Below, piece after piece: positions 28,956-38,727 of a DNA stretch of 64,000 nucleotides. The notes beneath the pieces were generated by a model that saw nothing but the letters and a program-made list of their open reading frames with translations, was not told the DNA's origin and did not search any database. The DNA is from Ophiocordyceps camponoti-saundersi (nom. inval.). Taxonomy: Eukaryota; Ascomycota; Sordariomycetes; Hypocreales; Ophiocordycipitaceae. Made by a program: the position numbers and the translations under genes. The number at the start of each line of letters is the position of its first letter. Position 1 is the stretch's first letter. The stretch covers positions 1-64,000 of the forward strand of contig PDHQ01000125.1 in assembly GCA_003339415.1 (NCBI GenBank). Reading direction: 5' to 3'.

Positions 28956-29253
28956 TAACTTAATAAATATAAAGAGCTTAAAAAATAATAATAATAAATA
29001 AAAAAAAAGAATAAATAGCTATAAAAAGCTTAGATAATAATAATAATAAAAAAAGAATTATAAGAATATAATAGTAAAGTAATAAAATATAAAGCTTAAG
29101 GAAATATTTACTTAATAAAGGAAAATAACGTAACTAGCCCGAGGAGAGAAAAAAAAAAGAAGAAAAATTTTCTATATAAGGGGTATTTTAACTTATACCT
29201 TATATATATATATACCGTAGCCGGAAATACTCTTTTCTTAGGGCGACGGGATA
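28956..29253 (+). other. Gypsy 3' interior resumed after the Copia insertion
   Basis: Resumes the Gypsy sequence: TAACTTAATAAATAT, A/G-rich runs, then a G-rich GGGCGACGGG tract (29241-29250) just before the 3' LTR. It matches 56655-56960 on the minus strand. Confidence 0.85.
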
Positions 29254-29503
29254 TATAAAAGATTCGGGCTACGCTTAAATAGCTAAATTACGTAAGGGGT
29301 ACTTAGTTAAGTCCGCGCGTATAACGGGCGCGAGGTATATATAAGTATATATAATTAGTTAGCGCTACGCGCGGGACGGGCGTAGGCTATATATAGACTA
29401 TAACCCTAAATACGTATATTATATATACCTTAAAACCTCTTAAGTTATTTTATATTAATAAAGTTAGCTTCTTATAAATATTAAAAAGTATAGGACCTTT
29501 ATA
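29254..29503 (+). repeat. 3' LTR of Gypsy, 250 bp
   Basis: Begins TATAAAAGATTCGGG and ends GACCTTTATA. Pairs with 16479-16728. Confidence 0.92.
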
Positions 29504-30835
29504 TTAATAAATATATTTTAAAATATAAAGCTTTATTTTAATATAGCTAAAGCGGTAATATTAAGTTAAATAGTAAACTTTTTTTATAAAGCTTTTACTT
29601 ATTTTTAGATTTTAAAATTAGGAAAAATAAGTTTTAGTTTAATTTATAAATTTAGATTTTTAAAATATTATTTTATAATATAATTTTTAAGAAAAAAGGA
29701 AATAAGTTATATAAGTTTATCTATATAATTCTTATTTTAAGCTATAACTTATTTTAAAATATTTATAAATAAATTAATTATTTAATAAATAATAATTTAA
29801 TTAATTTACTTAATTTAATTAAAAGTAATATTAAAAATATTAGCTAGTTTAAACTATTTAATATTTTTAGCTTATAGCTAAACTTATTATTTAGATAATT
29901 TTTATAAGTTTAATTAATTATATAATTTTAAATTATTATCTAGCTTTAAATTTAAATTTTAAAGATAAATATAATAAAAATAAAGAATATTATTAATTAT
30001 CTAAGCTAGCTTTTCCTTTTTTATAGGAAATATTTAAGGTTTTTTCGAATTAAATAATAATATAGGAGGATTTAGAAAATATTATTTCCCTAAAATATTC
30101 TTCCTTAAGGTAGAAAGTTCCCTTTTCGGAGAGGATTTTTAAAATATAAAAGTTTTTTTACTTTTATCTAGTAAAAAGGACTTATCCTTTTCCTTACTTT
30201 TATCTTAAAAGGGGTTTTATTTTATACCTTTTTCTTAAAAAAGGATTTCGGTATTTTCCTTACTTTTTTTTAGTAAAGTAAATAACTTACTTTTTCTTTT
30301 AATATTACTTATAATTTAAAAGTATTTTTAAATAAGGGGTAGCTAGTTTTCTAAAAAAATTCTAAATAAATAAGAGATACTATTAAATATATACTTTAGT
30401 TAATTTACTAATTTAAATAATTAATCTTAGTTTATAACCGCGTTAAAATTAGTTAAGAAATATTTAATTATAATAAGTAACTTAGTTTCTTAGGGATTAT
30501 CTTAATATAGTAAATACTTTCTAACTAGCTTTATTTCTTTATATTATAAAGAAGGAAACTTACTTTTAAAAAAGTAAGGTTTCTTTATTATTTTATAAGT
30601 ATTAAAAATATAAGCTTTTTCTTTCTTAGCTATAACTTTTTCCTTAATTACTTTAAAAAGTTTAAAAGTAAAGAAATAATATATAGTTAAGGTTATATAA
30701 TAAATATAATAAAGCTTTTTCCTAAGCTAAAAATCTACGCTTATAAAATTTTATTAGTAAAAATATTTTAAATTTAATTTATTACCTTAATAGCTAAAAA
30801 TCTATAAGTTAGTAAAATATAAAATTACTATTAGT
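29504..30835. other. Decayed transposon sequence, unidentified
   Basis: Right-hand continuation of the sequence that received the Gypsy insertion (TSD TTAAT at 29504-29508). AT-rich and stop-saturated, with GGAAA/TTTCC-rich patches at 30050-30330. No motif recognised. Confidence 0.5.
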
Positions 30836-31422
30836 TAATATACGCTTATATATATAATTTATTAATAAATATATATATTAAGCTAGCTATTAAATATAAT
30901 ATATAAAAAAAGAAAATAAGCTAATTACTAATTATAAAATTATAAAATAGCTATTATAGAAAATATAAATATAAGTAAAGTTTTTAAAAATAATAATTAT
31001 AAAAAAATTTAAATTATTATTTAAAAAAATACTAAGCTAATTATATAGCTAAAAGCTTAAGAAAAATTTCCTAATATAATTTTAAAAATATTTACTTAAG
31101 GGGATTTTACTATAATTTCCGTATATATTAGTAAAACGGAGATTTCCTAATATACGGTAATTTTTTTAATATATAGGGATTTTTTAGTAAAATCCGGAGA
31201 TTTCTAAAAATATATTTTAATATTAAATCTAATAGGAAATCTTAGTAAAATCCTAAGAGTTATTATAAAGAAATCCTAAGAGGAAATTCTAGTAATTTCC
31301 TAAGCGTAAAGGTAATAAAGTTTCTAAGGGAAATCTAAGGGAAATCCTAAGGGGGAAATCCTAAGGAAATATTATAAGAGGTTAGGCGATTTATAAGGGT
31401 ATTATTATATATCCCGTATTAT
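30836..31422 (+). repeat. Dispersed repeat H, copy H3
   Basis: Third copy of repeat H, about 587 bp, same orientation as H1 and H2. Begins TATACGCTTATATATATAA and ends GGCGATTTATAAGGG...CCCGTATTA. The inner GATTTC arrays are shorter than in H2 and more AT-shifted. Confidence 0.75.
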
Positions 31423-31799
31423 AAATATCTTATAGGAAACTAATATAATACTAATATAAGTATAAATTAATAATAAAGTTATAATTTTCGAAAAATTATA
31501 TAAGGTTAAATATTTTAAAAAGCTTTAGAAATTCCTTAGCTTTAAGTTTAATTATAATTCTTAAGCTTATACTATTTAAGTATATTAGTCCTCTTTTACT
31601 TATAAAATCCTTAAGCTATTTAATATTAATAATTTAAAGCTTATAAAAGCGTTATAGCTTTTAAAATATATAATTCCTTATAATTAGAAAGAGGCTAAAA
31701 TAATAATAAAAGCTATAATATAGTAAAAATAAATAAGTAGCTTTAATTAGCTAGCTTTAAGTATAAGGCTTAATATTATATATAGCGTAAAGAAGCTAT

Positions 31800-32400
31800 T
31801 AGAAGTAAATTCCTATTTAATTTACGCTTATTTAGCTATAATAAAGTATCTTTTCCGCTATTCACGCGGCACGCCTTCTCTTAGTATTTTACTTAGTAAA
31901 GCGGCGTATAATAAAGACCTTTAACTTCGCGTCTATTTTAATATATTATTTACGGATAATTAAGTAACTTACGCTTTAATAGCTAAGTTTATTATATTCC
32001 TTACTAGTAGGCTAATCGTATAGCGATTAAAGCGTTAGATTATTATTATAATAAGTAATATAAAGGCCGAATTTATAGCTTTTATGCCCGCTAAGCTTAT
32101 AATAATCTAGTTTATAGTTATAATTTATAATATAAGTTATAAATAGAAAAGGCCTTTTTTAATATATATAAATAGTTAGAACGCCCGCCTTATTATAATT
32201 AACCCGCTTAATAAGGTATAAATAAGGTATATTAATTTACGCTATAAATAAATTATTTAAAGGTATTAAATAAAGTTCTTTAATTTATAGTAAATTAGTA
32301 TAGAAGATATAATTGTAAACGGCCTTATAAGGGTTTATAAATAAATAAATATTAGTAGTTTATACGCTAGCTAAATTTAGCTATGTTAAGGAATAAGGGA
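31800..32400 (+). pseudogene. Copia RNase H / polyprotein C-terminus relic
   Basis: Reading the + strand through TAA/TAG gives a block resembling the RNase H end of a Copia polyprotein: an F-[T/S]-DN-x-VTYA-like stretch near 31945-31970, an IISNIKAEFIAF-like stretch (about 32055; the family pattern is SST-EAE-[FY]-[IV]-AL) and, near the end, EDIIVNGL-like residues where the family has D-x-x-ADGLTK. No upstream polymerase was found next to it, so it is a 5'-truncated or disrupted copy. A G-rich tract (TTAGGGGAGG, about 32464-32473) after its end could be the polypurine tract, placing a 3' LTR from about 32474. Confidence 0.6.
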
Positions 32401-32664
32401 GGCTTTAATAGCTTAAATACTAAGAAATAATATTATAATAGTTGTTCTTATACCTGCCTAGCCTTAGGGGAGGTATTATAAGCTTAGTTTAAGCTAAACT
32501 TACTTAAGGCTTAAGCCCGGTTAGGCTTATATAATTAGTATACTAAATTACTATAAGGCGGCCACCCTAGTTAGACTTAGCTAGAGTATAATATAGCCTA
32601 ATCTATAATAGCCTGCATGCCTTAATATTATATACTTTATATATACCTTATATATACTTAATAT

Positions 32665-32876
32665 TATAAAAGATTAGTTTATAACTAATTATAACTAGAT
32701 AAGAGGGTTAATAGCGACTATGTTTAGGTCTTTCTTATAGCACTTAGTTATTACGCGGGGTATATAGTTAGCTTAGGAGGGGGGCTTCTCTCCCCTCTCT
32801 TTTCTCTTTTTAATAGCTTTAATTATAAGTTTACTTTAGCTTATACTAGTATTATACTTATAATAAGACCTTTATA
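32665..32876 (+). repeat. Solo LTR, family 210
   Basis: 212 bp, start TATAAAAGATTAG, end GACCTTTATA. Aligns to the LTRs at 7036-7245 and 8602-8811 but is more diverged. No matching interior lies on either side, so it is a solo LTR left by recombination. The five flanking bases (AATAT before, TATAT after) do not match exactly. It ends about 520 bp upstream of the USO1-like start codon. Confidence 0.85.
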
Positions 32877-33089
32877 TATATATACTTTATATATAAACTT
32901 AACTAAGTATTTTTATATAACTTTAATTTTTAACTATATTTTAAATTCTTTATATATATCTTTAATTTTTAAATAATACTTTAATATATAAATAAAAATA
33001 TAATTTAATTTAAATAATTATAAAAAGCTTTAATATTTTTCCTATTATATATATAAGTAAGGGACTACTTTACTGTCTCTTATATATAA

Positions 33090-33397
33090 ATTATAATCTT
33101 AACTAGTGGGGCTAGTTAAAAAGGGGATAAACACCCTAGTCAGGTGACTAGGTTATGTTCGCTGCCTATGAATGCATTTCTCATTCCTTAGTTTAACATA
33201 TATCAAGCTACCGGTTAGGGTGTTGTCAATTTGTGCCCTGATTGCCTACTTTGATAGCCTGAGGGCCCTGTCTTTGATCTAGATCAGGAATACCCAGACA
33301 CAGCCTCCCAAGAAACGAGAAATTTTCAACATGACAAGCTGTGAGGAACGAACTATAACGCACTTTCGCAATTAACTATTCAAATATACCTCTCACT
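33090..33397 (+). promoter_or_regulatory. Promoter and 5' leader of the USO1-like gene
   Basis: Composition changes abruptly here: from about 33090, TG and CA dinucleotides return and the sequence looks like ordinary fungal intergenic DNA. The coding start lies at 33398. There is no clear TATA box close to the start, which is common for fungal housekeeping genes. The ATG context is CACTATGT, with A at -3. A small upstream ORF is listed separately. The promoter is necessarily short (about 300 bp) because RIP-decayed transposon sequence begins on its left. Confidence 0.55.
33331..33375 (+). CDS. Possible upstream ORF, 14 codons
   Basis: ATG at 33331 opens a 14-codon frame ending TAA at 33373-33375, 22 bases before the main ATG. 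If the transcript starts upstream of 33331, this would be read first and could lower translation of the main ORF. Whether it lies in the mRNA is unknown; the peptide itself has no recognisable feature. Confidence 0.3.
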   Translation: MTSCEERTITHFRN

Positions 33398-36371
33398 ATG
33401 TTTTCTATTTCGACGACTCCTGCGAGGCAATCGGTTAGTGAGACAATCAATGTTCTCAGTGGCCGTCTCAGCTCCGCAACTCTGCTCGAGGATCGTCGAG
33501 CAGCTATACTGGGCTTGAGAAGCTTCGCAAAGGACTTTCCCGCCTCCGTCGCGTCTGGTGCCTTACGGAGTTTGATTTCGAGCCTGACGGTAGACCGGGA
33601 TGATATCGACACTGTTAAAGTCACACTCGAGACGCTCCTAATGCTGTTCAATCCCAATGACAGTAGCCCTGAGGCCTCTGAAGAAATAGCTCTCTGGCTC
33701 GCTGACGAGTTCACGCAGCGCCAAGAGAATATTCTAATACTGTTCGATCTCATGGAATCGGCGGACTTTTACTCTCGCTTGTATACAATCCAGTTGCTCT
33801 CAGCTATCCTCACCGCACGCACACAACGTATGGAAGAATGCGTTTTAACTGCACCACTAGGACTATCCCGTCTTGTGGGTATCCTAGAGGACGACCGCGA
33901 AGCTATTCGCAACGAGGCACTGAACCTCTTGATATCCCTCACACCGGCGTCACTAGAGATGCAGAAAGTAGTCGCGTTCCAGAACGCATACGAGAGGCTT
34001 TTTGCTATTATCGACATCGAAGGGTCTCTCTCAGAGGGAGGCAGAATCGTGGAAGATTGTCTAATTTTGTTAGCCAATCTCCTACGTCACAATCAGTCTA
34101 ACCAATCTCTGTTTCGAGAGTCGGGCTGTGTGGATAGGCTGTCATCTCTCTTGAGGATTGCGCTTACATCGGAGTCTTTGGAAGCCGACAGCGTACCGTG
34201 GACACAGGCACAGCGGAACCGAAACATTTACGCATTCTTGGCCTTACTGCGACTGTTTCTGAGCTCCGATCCGTCCGCTGTATTGCAGAATCAAATAAGC
34301 TTTTCGAAACATGGTCTTGTCGGTGACGTTCTTAATCTTGCCTTCAGCCGTGTGACCACGACGCACGTATCCATAAAAGCCGAGGTGTGAATGCCTGTTG
34401 TCCGGCTTATCGAAAAATGCCACATAACTAAGACTTGTAGGCGCTCTTCACCTGTGGTGATATGATTCGAAACGCGCAGCAACTTCAAGAAGATTTCGCC
34501 CAGTTTACAATTCCGTCGTTTCTAATCAACCCCGAGTCTGGCGGAGAAAGGAATGTCTATGTCATCGATGGGCTACTGGATTTAATACTTAATGTCCACG
34601 ACCAATCCTTGTTTGACCTCCGACACGCAGCTTGCGAGTGCCTTAAGGCATATTTGTTGAACCACACACAGGTAAAATCGCATTTCCTTGACAGAGCGAT
34701 CACGGGCTTTGAACAGGGCTCTGATGAGTCTGCGAATATCCTGACCGCTCTCATGAGACCCCATCGTGCAGACTTAGGTGATCCCTACCGTCTGTGGTTT
34801 GCATCCGTTATCGCCTTTAATCTCCTACACGAAAACGCCTCAGCCAAGGCGAAGTTATTAGGGTTGGGAGAAGGAGACCTTGATATGGGCGAGGAAATTG
34901 TTACTAGTATTCAAACAATCTCTTCGCACCTCCTCTCTGGCATAAGCCATAATAACGACACTCGCTCATTAGTGGGTTACATGATGCTTCTTTCAAGCTG
35001 GATGTTTGAGGATCTTGAAGCGGTCAATAATGTTTTGGCAGAAGGCAGTAACGTCCAAGGTTTGATACAAGCAGCCCTACAGGCTCATCCGTTCGATACA
35101 GAGCTGATCGGGGGTATGAGCACAATGCTCCTCGGCGTTATATATGAGTTCTCTACTAAAGACTCACCGATATCGCGTTCGAAACTTCATGCAATATTAG
35201 TGTCACAACTTGGCCGCGATAAATACTTAGAACGACTGAAGTACTTTCGCAAGCATCCGCTAATGAGAGACTTCGAGGTGGCCACCCAGAAGTATGATGC
35301 TTCGTCGCGGAAGGGGCTTCCCAGTGTCTTTTTCGATGTCGAGTTTGTCAATTTTTTTAAAGACAATTACAGCCGGCTAGCACGTGCCATCGACCGTCCG
35401 CCTGATTTTGAAGCCTCGGTTATCCTGAACGACGAACAAAGGGGGGTCTCTAGAGACCTTGTCGACTCACTGCGCCATCAAGTAGAGGAGAAGGGCCAAG
35501 CTCTGGAAATCGCCAGAGGACGAGTCGTTTCCCTGGAGGCAATGTTGAACAGGGAGAGAGCGGAAAACAAGCAGTTCAGGGAAGACATTGCTATACAGTT
35601 ATCGAGATCGCGGGATGCATACATCGCCCAAGAAAAATCCCACGCAGCCAGGCTAAAGTGTGTATGGCAACTTTGTTCGGGAGAATCGACTCGTGAATTA
35701 ACGCATACACATATAGCGAAATTCAAAACCAGCGCCTGGCGTCTGAGGCAGCCCTTGAACGAAAGATAACATCCATTACAAGCGAGATCGCCGCGAAAGA
35801 TGCTGAACACGAGATCGTCCTGGCACAAGCGAGACGAGCAGCTCAAGATGAAGTGGAACGCGTCAGATCACGCGCTGAAGTGGAGAACACAGGGTTGAGG
35901 GCAATGATTGCCCAGGTCGAGACAGACTTATCACAGGTATGTTGGTAACTGTTGGCGTGGATTTCTTTCCTGTCTTATTTGGAATATTGCTCATGGTCAG
36001 GCCAACAGCTTAAACAGGAAAGTAATAGTAAGGTCGAGACACTGCATGAAGAAACTTCCCGACTCGCCGCCAAGCATGCCTCAACCTTGGATGCTACCGA
36101 AAGGAGAGCTGAAGAACTAGAAAAGCAGCTCACTTCGGCAGAGTCTAAAGTTGAAGACCTGCAGCGGTATGTGCAAGCAGTACGTGAGCCCCGATTACCC
36201 GTCACGGAAACTAGACAGAGCAATGACCCGATGTAACGAAAATATCAGTTGGAAGCCGAGAAAGTGCGAGCCATGAAAGCCAGTATGGCCACTCAAGCGG
36301 AGCTCGACGATCTATTAGTTGTCCTGAGTGACATGGAGGACAAAATCGCCAAGTATGAAGCAAACTCGTAA
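33398..36371 (+). CDS. USO1: USO1/p115-like vesicle tethering protein, five exons
   Basis: Golgin-type tether that captures ER-derived COPII vesicles at the Golgi. Predicted exons: 33398-34384, 34441-35657, 35717-35936, 36009-36179, 36249-36371; introns of 56, 59, 72 and 69 nt, all GT-AG, keep one frame of 905 residues. Exon 1 starts MFSISTTPARQS and contains the family's SGRLSSATLLEDRRAAILGL-type block, then armadillo-like helices; splicing intron 1 yields the conserved ALFTCGDMIRN junction. VGYMMLLSSWMFED lies at about 507-520, and the head ends with FVNFFKDNYSRLARAIDR (about 631-648). Residues about 660-900 form a coiled coil ending DDLLVVLSDMEDK. The protein stops about 15 residues later without the acidic tail, and the coiled coil is short (fungal relatives are usually above 1,000 residues). 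Intron 2's donor (GTGTGT) is the least certain junction. The codons are not RIP-shifted. Confidence 0.9.
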
Positions 36372-36560
36372 TATCGGGTTCCTCTTATAAGAAGAAATTT
36401 ATAGAATGAAAGTTTCAGGAGGTGTAAGAATGACTGTATAACGGGCAGAGATATTAGATGAGACAGCTAGGGATAAATAAAGAAAGAGGTTAAACAGAGG
36501 ACTAAGCCTTAAAGGGGAAGACAAAGTATAGTAGCTTATAAGAAGTCTTAACTATAAGAG
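36372..36560 (+). terminator. 3' UTR and poly(A) signal of the USO1-like gene
   Basis: A canonical AATAAA lies at 36476-36481, 105 bases after the stop codon, followed by A/G-rich sequence. The composition drifts back to TA-rich from about 36540, so the whole 3' UTR just fits before the decayed DNA. Confidence 0.5.
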
Positions 36561-37500
36561 ACTTATTTATTTATTTTATTTATTATTACGCTAGGGACCT
36601 AATACTAGGCATCTATATAGAACCTCTGTTATATGTAGAGCTAACAGGTCTTTTAGGACCTAATAGGAAAAACCTCGGGTAGGGATAATCTAGGTAAAAC
36701 CCCCCTTAATTAACTATATATTATTAAGTCAAGTACCCCTTTAGAGTCCTAATAAGGTACGCGGCGGTCTAGTCTATTAAGCTTACTATAGCTTATATTA
36801 CGCGCTAGCACTTAAAGAGATTTCTCTTAAATATTTTACGGTAATTTTTAAGAATTTCTAATTATAGTTATATAACTTATAGAAACTTTATCGTAAAATT
36901 ACTCGGAAAGGACCTTAAGGGAAATTACTAGGAAATATAATCGCTTCCCTATTTAGATTTTACTATACCCTCTCCTATCTTTACTAGTATATGCCCTTAT
37001 ATATTTTATTAAGATTTTACTTATAAGAGTTTTTCCTTTTTTTTTCTTTTCTCCTTAGCTTAAAATTTTTATTTATAATATTAATATTATTATTTACTTA
37101 ATATATTATAGCTATAATATTATTTTAAGCTTATTTTCTATTAATAAGTAATTAAATAATATATACTTAACTTTTATATTTTTATATAAGATAGAAAAAA
37201 ATTTATATATAACTTAAACTATAATTAGCTTTAAAATATATATTTAAAGCTTTTTACTAAACTTTTATATAATTAAGAAAACTTACTTTAAAAATATTAA
37301 ACTTTATAATAAAATAAAGTTTTAGTAAAAATTAAATTATAATTATAGCTACCTTTTTATAAAATATAGCTAATATAATTAAATTATAAGAGTAATATAT
37401 AAAAATAATATAAATATAAATATAAGTTATAAAACTTTAAAGTTAATTAATTTAGAGAAACTAAAACTTAAATATAAAAAAAACTTATTAAAAAATATTA
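36561..37500. other. Transition into decayed transposon DNA; LTR of Gypsy-3 possible
   Basis: Composition turns transposon-like after about 36560, though a few TG/CA remain up to about 36660. A pyrimidine-rich TTTTTCCTTTTTTTTTC stretch near 37032 and TATATATT-like sequence before it could be the end of a 5' LTR, since a gag-like frame follows. I could not find a partner repeat, so this is only a suggestion. Confidence 0.4.
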
Positions 37501-37559
37501 ATTATATTTAAAATAAATAAAAAAATATTTATCTAACTAAAAAAGCTATTTAGAATATT

Positions 37560-37974
37560 TTTATACTACCTTAGTAAAATAGCTAAACTTTTCTTACTTT
37601 AATTTTATAAAAATTCGCTATAAGGAGGTAAGTAAGTTTTTAGGTAAAAAAGAGGATTTTAATACTTTCCTTATAAACTTAAAAAATAAAATAAAATCTA
37701 ATAAGATAACTTTTTATAATAAGTAAAATAAGATAAGTATTTTATTCTATATTTTAAAAGTAAAAGCTTATATACTATTAAAAACTTAATATAATTTAGA
37801 AAAACGCCCTTTTTCTAAATTAGCTAAGATAGTTTAATATTTAAAGTTTACTAATATAAATCTTAATAAATTCGCGAAGGCTATAAACTAACTTTATAAA
37901 TCTTAATAAATTCGCGAAGGCTATAAACTAACTTTATAAACTAAACTTCTCCTATTAAGTAGTCTTTATATACG
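37560..37974 (+). pseudogene. Gypsy-3 gag relic (left part)
   Basis: The + strand, read through stops, gives KKEDFNTFLINLKNKIKSN-like and NLEKRPFSKL-like blocks resembling the capsid-like core of Gypsy gag proteins. It is cut at about 37975 by the unit bounded by direct repeats and resumes after 45264 with a zinc knuckle, so this is the 5' half of a split gag. It contains an exact 40-bp tandem duplication that postdates the decay. The family assignment relies mainly on what follows at 45.3-47.1 kb. Confidence 0.5.
37861..37940. repeat. Exact 40-bp tandem duplication
   Basis: Two identical adjacent 40-bp units (37861-37900, 37901-37940), each starting TCTTAATAAATTCGCG and ending ACTTTATAAA. 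With no differences at all, the duplication must be younger than the RIP that decayed the surrounding gag. Confidence 0.97.
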
Positions 37975-38256
37975 TATATATAAAGTGAAGAAAGTAAAAG
38001 TAACTTAAATCGTATATAATTAAAATAGATATCCTTCCTACTTCGTACGAGGAAAGATAGCGATATAGCTAGTTAGTATTCTACCCCCTATACCTCCTTA
38101 TCTAATATAAGATATCTCCTAGCCCCTAAGTTATATAAGTTATAACTTAGGTATTATTATATAAGTTATTATAAGCTCTTATTATATTTAAGGTATCTTT
38201 TATATATATATCGTATAATAAATATAAAGGGGTATAAGATAATAATATTAATACTT
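37975..38256 (+). repeat. Left 282-bp terminal direct repeat
   Basis: Starts TATATATAAAGTGAAG and contains ACCCCCTATACCTCC and AAGTTATAACTTAGG. Pairs with 44983-45264. Ends are accurate to a few bases. Confidence 0.85.
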
Positions 38257-38657
38257 AATTTTTTCTATTTATAAAAAGAAATAATATACTTAATAGAAAA
38301 ATAAAAATATATCGTATAAAGAAAAAACTTTTTAGCCCCTTAAAGGTTTTTAAGAAAAATAGTTATATAATGTTAAGCGAATATATAGCTAAAAAATTTT
38401 ATAAAGGTAAATAACGCCCTATATATATTAAAGTAAAAAGAAAAACTACTAGCTAAAAAATAAATATTAAATTATTAAATAAACTAATCTAGCTTATATT
38501 AAATAAAGGTTTTACTATAAAAGTTTCTTATAATTATAATACTAAGGAAAATAAGTAATAGTATTACCTTTAGTAACCTTATATTAAAAATATTAAAAAT
38601 TATTATAAAAAGAGGGAAAAAAACGGATTCTGCCGCGCTTTACCGCTTTTAGAGGGG

Positions 38658-38727
38658 TATAAAAACCTCGCTACCTCCTTTCTCTCGCTCTTTTTCTTTT
38701 TCCTCCTTTCCTCTTCCCTTCTTCTTT
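38658..38727 (+). promoter_or_regulatory. Promoter-like block: TATAAAAA plus pyrimidine tract
   Basis: GGGGTATAAAAACC (TATA box at 38658-38665) is followed by about 55 bases that are almost wholly C and T (38672-38727). This TATA/CT-tract arrangement is typical of strong fungal RNA polymerase II promoters. It lies 400 bp inside the unidentified unit, pointing toward the long + strand frames, and may be the promoter of its former gene. Confidence 0.5.

Larger units (their letters stand above)
16479..29503 (+). mobile_element. Gypsy LTR retrotransposon, interrupted by a Copia element
   Basis: 250-bp LTRs at 16479-16728 and 29254-29503 bound a Gypsy element that would be about 6.9 kb without the nested Copia (22863-28950 plus its duplicated target). 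The five bases outside are CTAAT on the left (16474-16478) and TTAAT on the right (29504-29508), a target-site duplication differing by one C-to-T change, as RIP would cause. The nesting is confirmed by the reversed second copy: its sequence runs without a break from the part matching about 22.7-22.86 kb into the part matching 28956 onward, exactly across the Copia insertion point. Domain order RT - RNase H - integrase identifies Gypsy (Metaviridae). Confidence 0.92.

Noticed and set aside
35657..35769. Extension of exon 2 to an in-frame stop at 35769 (protein ending soon after RLKCVWQLC)
   Set aside because: A GT-AG intron (35658-35716) restores a coiled-coil frame (EIQNQRLASEAALERK) that continues through two further introns to the conserved DDLLVV block, so reading on is clearly better.
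33376..36223. Antisense and out-of-frame ORFs overlapping the USO1-like gene
   Set aside because: They follow from the GC-balanced coding sequence. None has a family motif, and the sense frame is supported by conserved blocks and consistent intron phases.
36180..36236. A stop at 36234-36236 as the end of the USO1-like gene
   Set aside because: A good donor (GTACGTGAG, 36180) and acceptor (ATATCAG, ending 36248) join the frame to the family's conserved C-terminal block.
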